This document shows positions 63,276 through 64,000 of a DNA stretch of 64,000 nt, piece after piece. Every line of letters begins with the position of its first letter. Positions within the stretch are counted from its first letter, which is position 1. The DNA is from Ptychodera flava (lineage: Eukaryota; Hemichordata; Enteropneusta; Ptychoderidae). The notes under the pieces are model-generated. The model was given only the letters and a program-made list of their open reading frames with translations, did no database searches and was not told the origin of the DNA. The stretch spans positions 4,034,501 through 4,098,500 of the forward strand of contig NC_091948.1 of the NCBI RefSeq assembly GCF_041260155.1. Direction: 5' to 3'. A program made the translations under genes and the position numbers.

Positions 63276-63570
63276 CTGTACAGACACGGAGAGAGATGAA
63301 AGGGACAGCTATTAAGGAGACTGTTATTTTTACATATTACAAACTATTTGATGAAGTGAAGAATTGAACCGGGAAAACTTTACTCTTTGAAACCTCGGAT
63401 ATATGCTCCTTGGGCCAAGTAAAACAATATGTGCTTCCGGTAATATGCCTTCGAAAATTTGAGTAAGTTGGTTTTTTATTTTTGATGGCTGAGACCCATA
63501 AAATGCAGCAGATAATTTACTCAAATATTTTTGAAAATGGGAAAATATGTGTACTGTCGGCGGGTTTTTT
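63276..63570 (-). other. Intron of the FAM151-family gene
   Basis: Sequence upstream of the acceptor at 63277-63276. No earlier exon of the family is visible to the window edge. Confidence 0.6.
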
Positions 63571-64000
63571 GCTCACGTGTTGACACACGTGAGCATATGT
63601 CGCAGCGATGTCTGTCTGTCTGTGTGTCTGTCTGTCTGTCTGTCTGTGTACTCAATATCTCAAAAACGGCTCACCAGATCAGATTCAAATCAGGTACATA
63701 GACTCAGTTTGCAAATGGCAAGAACTGATTAGTTTTTGGTGGGTCTGGCTTGCTTACTTTTTTGTTCATTTGCATAATTAATGATTTTAGAAAAAACTTA
63801 TATATTGACAACGACTGCACACAATTTGATGAGATTCGCTACAAATGTTTAACACACCAAGATATATCAGCTTTGAAAGATATTAAGGGGTGATGTGAAA
63901 GATAATTACTAATTTGCATTTTTAATGAAATTTTCTAATTAGGAGTATATATCTGAATTTACTCAATCAAAATTGACGAAACTTGGTATGCATATTGAAG
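63571..64000 (+). mobile_element. Hairpin-plus-microsatellite element, cut by window edge
   Basis: Opens with a perfect hairpin, GCTCACGTGT-tgac-ACACGTGAGC (63571-63594), then atatgtcgcagcgatg and a (GTCT)n tract (about 63608-63648), then ctcaaaaacggctcacc and atttgcataatta. The plan is the same as at 46883. It continues beyond the window. Confidence 0.5.

Overview
The window is AT-rich, intron-bearing animal DNA. It has spliced genes, abundant (TA)n, (CA)n and (CT)n microsatellites, and a dense population of short non-autonomous DNA transposons and SINEs. The recognisable genes (a glycosaminoglycan uronyl 2-O-sulfotransferase-like enzyme, TMEM186, a FAM151/menorin-family protein and a PLP-dependent serine/threonine dehydratase-like enzyme) fit an invertebrate deuterostome. 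A hemichordate or another marine ambulacrarian or cephalochordate is my best guess, but that is inference; no marker in the window fixes the species.

Layout. About 1-19 kb holds no gene I can identify: AT-rich sequence, a near-identical 209-bp direct repeat, one copy of a ~360-bp interspersed repeat (called family A here) and scattered short segments that could be spliced but match nothing I know. About 19.3-21.4 kb is richer in CpG, with promoter-like features and one possible first coding exon on the + strand (19830-19909). About 21.5-34.4 kb is mainly repeats: long TA arrays, a ~182-bp satellite, family A and C copies, a 1.95-kb PIF/Harbinger-like element holding a 102-bp minisatellite, and a palindromic foldback element. 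About 34.4-38.0 kb has CpG-richer blocks with possible + strand exons, and a segment ending in a hammerhead-like motif between two TA arrays.

From 39.4 kb the gene content is clear. The dehydratase/racemase-like gene lies on the minus strand in three exons (44118 to 39448). TMEM186 lies on the + strand (45908-46654), head to head with it across 1.8 kb. A sulfotransferase with one uninterrupted 581-codon frame lies on the minus strand (53814-52069). The 3' part of a FAM151-family gene lies on the minus strand (63275-61900) and continues beyond the right edge. The spaces between carry further family A copies, a hAT-like palindromic MITE with a perfect 8-bp target duplication, a tRNA-derived SINE and hairpin-plus-microsatellite elements.

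The four genes do not form a visible pathway: one enzyme of amino-acid metabolism, one mitochondrial inner-membrane protein, one Golgi sulfotransferase and one surface or secreted protein. No retrovirus-like or LTR element, CRISPR array, rRNA or canonical tRNA gene was recognised. The most interesting material is the repeat biology (complete short elements with intact ends and target duplications) and the bacterial-flavoured dehydratase-like gene.
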